This document shows, piece after piece, positions 62,905 to 64,000 of a DNA stretch of 64,000 nt; position 1 is the stretch's first letter, and the number at the start of each line of letters is the position of its first letter. The DNA is from Haloferax mucosum ATCC BAA-1512 (GTDB lineage Archaea > Halobacteriota > Halobacteria > Halobacteriales > Haloferacaceae). The stretch is taken from NCBI RefSeq assembly GCF_000337815.1, contig NZ_AOLN01000018.1, positions 682,001 through 746,000 on the forward strand. Direction: 5' to 3'. Below the pieces are notes generated by a model. That model saw only the letters and a list, made by a program, of their open reading frames with translations. It was not told where the DNA came from and ran no database searches. The position numbers were made by a program, and so were the translations under genes.

Positions 62905-62968
62905 CGACCAATCGCCCCGACGACCAATCACCCCGACGACCAATCACCCCGACGACCAATCACCCAAG
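62905..62968. repeat. Four tandem 16-bp repeats between lplA and the VOC gene
   Basis: CGACCAATCACCCCGA occurs at 62921-62936 and 62937-62952 exactly, at 62905-62920 with one difference (ATCG for ATCA) and at 62953-62968 with a changed last part (CACCCAAG). It lies in the divergent promoter region and could contain repeated regulator-binding sites. No other feature is seen in 62826-63019. Confidence 0.85.
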
Positions 62969-63019
62969 TGGCTGGTCGCCGAGCGATTCGATTATACCGC
63001 GCCGCGGTGACGTTCGGCT

Positions 63020-63670
63020 ATGAAGTTTCACCGCGTTGCCATCGCCGCGGCAGACCCCATCTCGCTGTGTGAGTTCTATGTCGAGACGCTCGGATTCGCG
63101 CCCGTCTCGGGGTCGCAACGCTCTGCGACCGCCGGTGAGACCACGCTCTGGTTCGAACTCGGTGATACGAACCCCGGACACCTCGCCTTTACCGTCGATG
63201 CGACGATTGAATCCGTGGTCTCGTGGCTGGTCGACCACGATATCGAGATTCTCGAAACGGACCACGGTGAGAGCATCCGATTCGACTTCCTCGAATGTGA
63301 CTCTGTGTACTTCGAGGACCCGGACGGCAACGTCATCGAGTACATCTGCTACGACGGCCAGGCCGCCGACGAGTTCGACCCCGAGACGGACCTTCGAGGC
63401 GCGACCGAAGTCGGCATGGCCGTTCCAGCAGTCGTCCCGTTCGTCGAAGCCCTGACGGACGCACTCGCCATCGAGACACTGGAATCGTTCGAAGAAGGCG
63501 AACTCGTCTTCGTCGGCGATAGAGACGCCCGGTTCGTCGTCTCACCCTCCGGTCGGCCGTGGTACCCGACAGAGACAGACGCGACGGTTGGTCCGGTTTC
63601 CGTTCAGTGCGACGTGGATGGCGTGTTCGACCCGGAAGAGTTGCCGTATCGGGTGAACGTCGAAGCCTGA
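63020..63670 (+). CDS. VOC-superfamily (glyoxalase/dioxygenase) protein
   Basis: 216 residues from ATG 63020 (MKFHRVAIAAADPISLCEFYVETLGFAPV). The glyoxalase-type beta-alpha-beta-beta-beta module is seen with metal-ligand candidates His4, His55 (PGHLAFTVDA) and Glu in DPDGNVIEYICY; a second half from residue ~125 (GATEVGMAVPAVVPFVEAL) looks like a degenerate second module. Typical of VOC proteins with unknown substrate in haloarchaea. Confidence 0.82.
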   Translation: MKFHRVAIAAADPISLCEFYVETLGFAPVSGSQRSATAGETTLWFELGDTNPGHLAFTVDATIESVVSWLVDHDIEILETDHGESIRFDFLECDSVYFEDPDGNVIEYICYDGQAADEFDPETDLRGATEVGMAVPAVVPFVEALTDALAIETLESFEEGELVFVGDRDARFVVSPSGRPWYPTETDATVGPVSVQCDVDGVFDPEELPYRVNVEA

Positions 63671-63865
63671 GCGGTCGGTGAGCAGACTCATTTTCGGAGA
63701 GGCACCATCGCCGGTAAGCCTACTGTGTAGACTAGGCTGGGCTACAGAACGCGATGGCTGTCGGTGAAAGACGGACTATCGACATTCTATATCGCTGTAT
63801 TCGATTTATCACGGCACAATTCGGTGACTCGCGGCTCTTTTACGCCTCGCTCACGGAGAGACCCT

Positions 63866-64000
63866 ATGGTACGGAACGTCGCAGGCGTGATGGCCGAACT
63901 CGAACCCGAGGACTTCTATCTCCTCTCGGGCGTCGAGCAGGGCATGCGCTTCAGCGAGTGGGTCAACCGCGAGAAGATTCCGAAGAACGCGGGGCTGACC
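63866..64000 (+). CDS. rio2: Serine/threonine protein kinase Rio2, N-terminal part (partial)
   Basis: 45 codons from ATG 63866 to the right edge (MVRNVAGVMAELEPEDFYLLSGVEQGMRFSEWVNREKIPKNAGLT). Archaeal Rio2 proteins begin with this winged-helix segment (AELEPEDFYLLSGVEQGMRF). Rio2 is an atypical kinase/ATPase needed for late small-subunit ribosome maturation. The kinase domain lies outside the window. TCTTTTA at 63836-63842 may be the TATA element about 25 nt upstream. Confidence 0.8.
   Translation, partial: MVRNVAGVMAELEPEDFYLLSGVEQGMRFSEWVNREKIPKNAGLT

Noticed and set aside
62905-62968. CRISPR array
   Set aside because: The tandem 16-bp units are contiguous without unique spacers, and no cas gene is in the window.

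Overview
The window is a high-GC chromosomal stretch from a haloarchaeon, almost certainly a Haloferax species. The evidence is the acidic, Asp/Glu-rich proteome, TATA boxes about 25-30 nt in front of leaderless start codons, Tat lipoprotein and PGF-CTERM signals, and a gene order (ncsA, ftsZ2, cdrS, cdrL, cob cluster, minD2) matching the Haloferax volcanii HVO_058x-065x neighbourhood as I remember it. Genes are dense and many overlap by 4 nt (ATGA or GTGA).

1-9 kb: housekeeping. The 3' end of truD, a membrane protein, a DUF2103 protein, an epimerase, then the information-processing run rpl37ae-rpoP-pcc1-pfdB-DUF3194, a small zinc finger, a DUF2070 membrane protein, the GMP synthase glutaminase subunit, an HNH-like protein and a DUF192 protein. 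9-16 kb: an isopropylmalate/citramalate synthase family gene with a possible leader ORF, two very small genes, tRNA-Ser(CGA), and a MoxR gene convergent to a DUF4129/DUF58 membrane operon. 16-18 kb: a replication origin (five direct and one inverted ORB-like repeats plus an AT-rich stretch) directly upstream of an Orc1/Cdc6 gene. 18-27 kb: a methyltransferase, small membrane proteins and a dipeptide/oligopeptide ABC importer whose two ATPases are fused and carry an extra domain.

27-43 kb: a symmetrical region. A UbiA-family gene plus a 7TM histidine kinase lie on the plus strand at 27.4-30.2 kb, and a paralogous pair lies in mirror orientation at 40.2-42.9 kb. Between them are a seven-gene PilB/PilC/pseudopilin operon, a compositionally different patch (DUF3592 protein, a Cys-rich ORF, an HhH-GPD-like protein) and a SnoaL-like protein.

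43-52 kb: a gene of unknown function, the minD2 pair, an aminotransferase-like CobD paralog that has lost its PLP lysine, and a seven-gene overlapping cobalamin nucleotide-loop and salvage operon (HAD, cbiB, cobS, cobY, cobT-like, cobD, cbiZ). 52-64 kb: a redoxin, tRNA-Tyr with a partial duplicate of its 3' end, the cell-division locus cdrL-cdrS-ftsZ2 with an array of GTCTTAC/GTAAGAC half-sites before cdrS, ncsA, a Tat/PGF-CTERM surface nuclease-like protein, endonuclease IV, a Prx, a lipoate ligase, a VOC protein and the start of the Rio2 kinase gene.

The observations most worth following are the half-site array at cdrS-ftsZ2, the lysine-less CobD paralog, the mirrored UbiA/kinase pairs around the pseudopilus operon, the HhH-GPD-like gene, the insertion in the fused ABC ATPase, and the Cys-free L37Ae.
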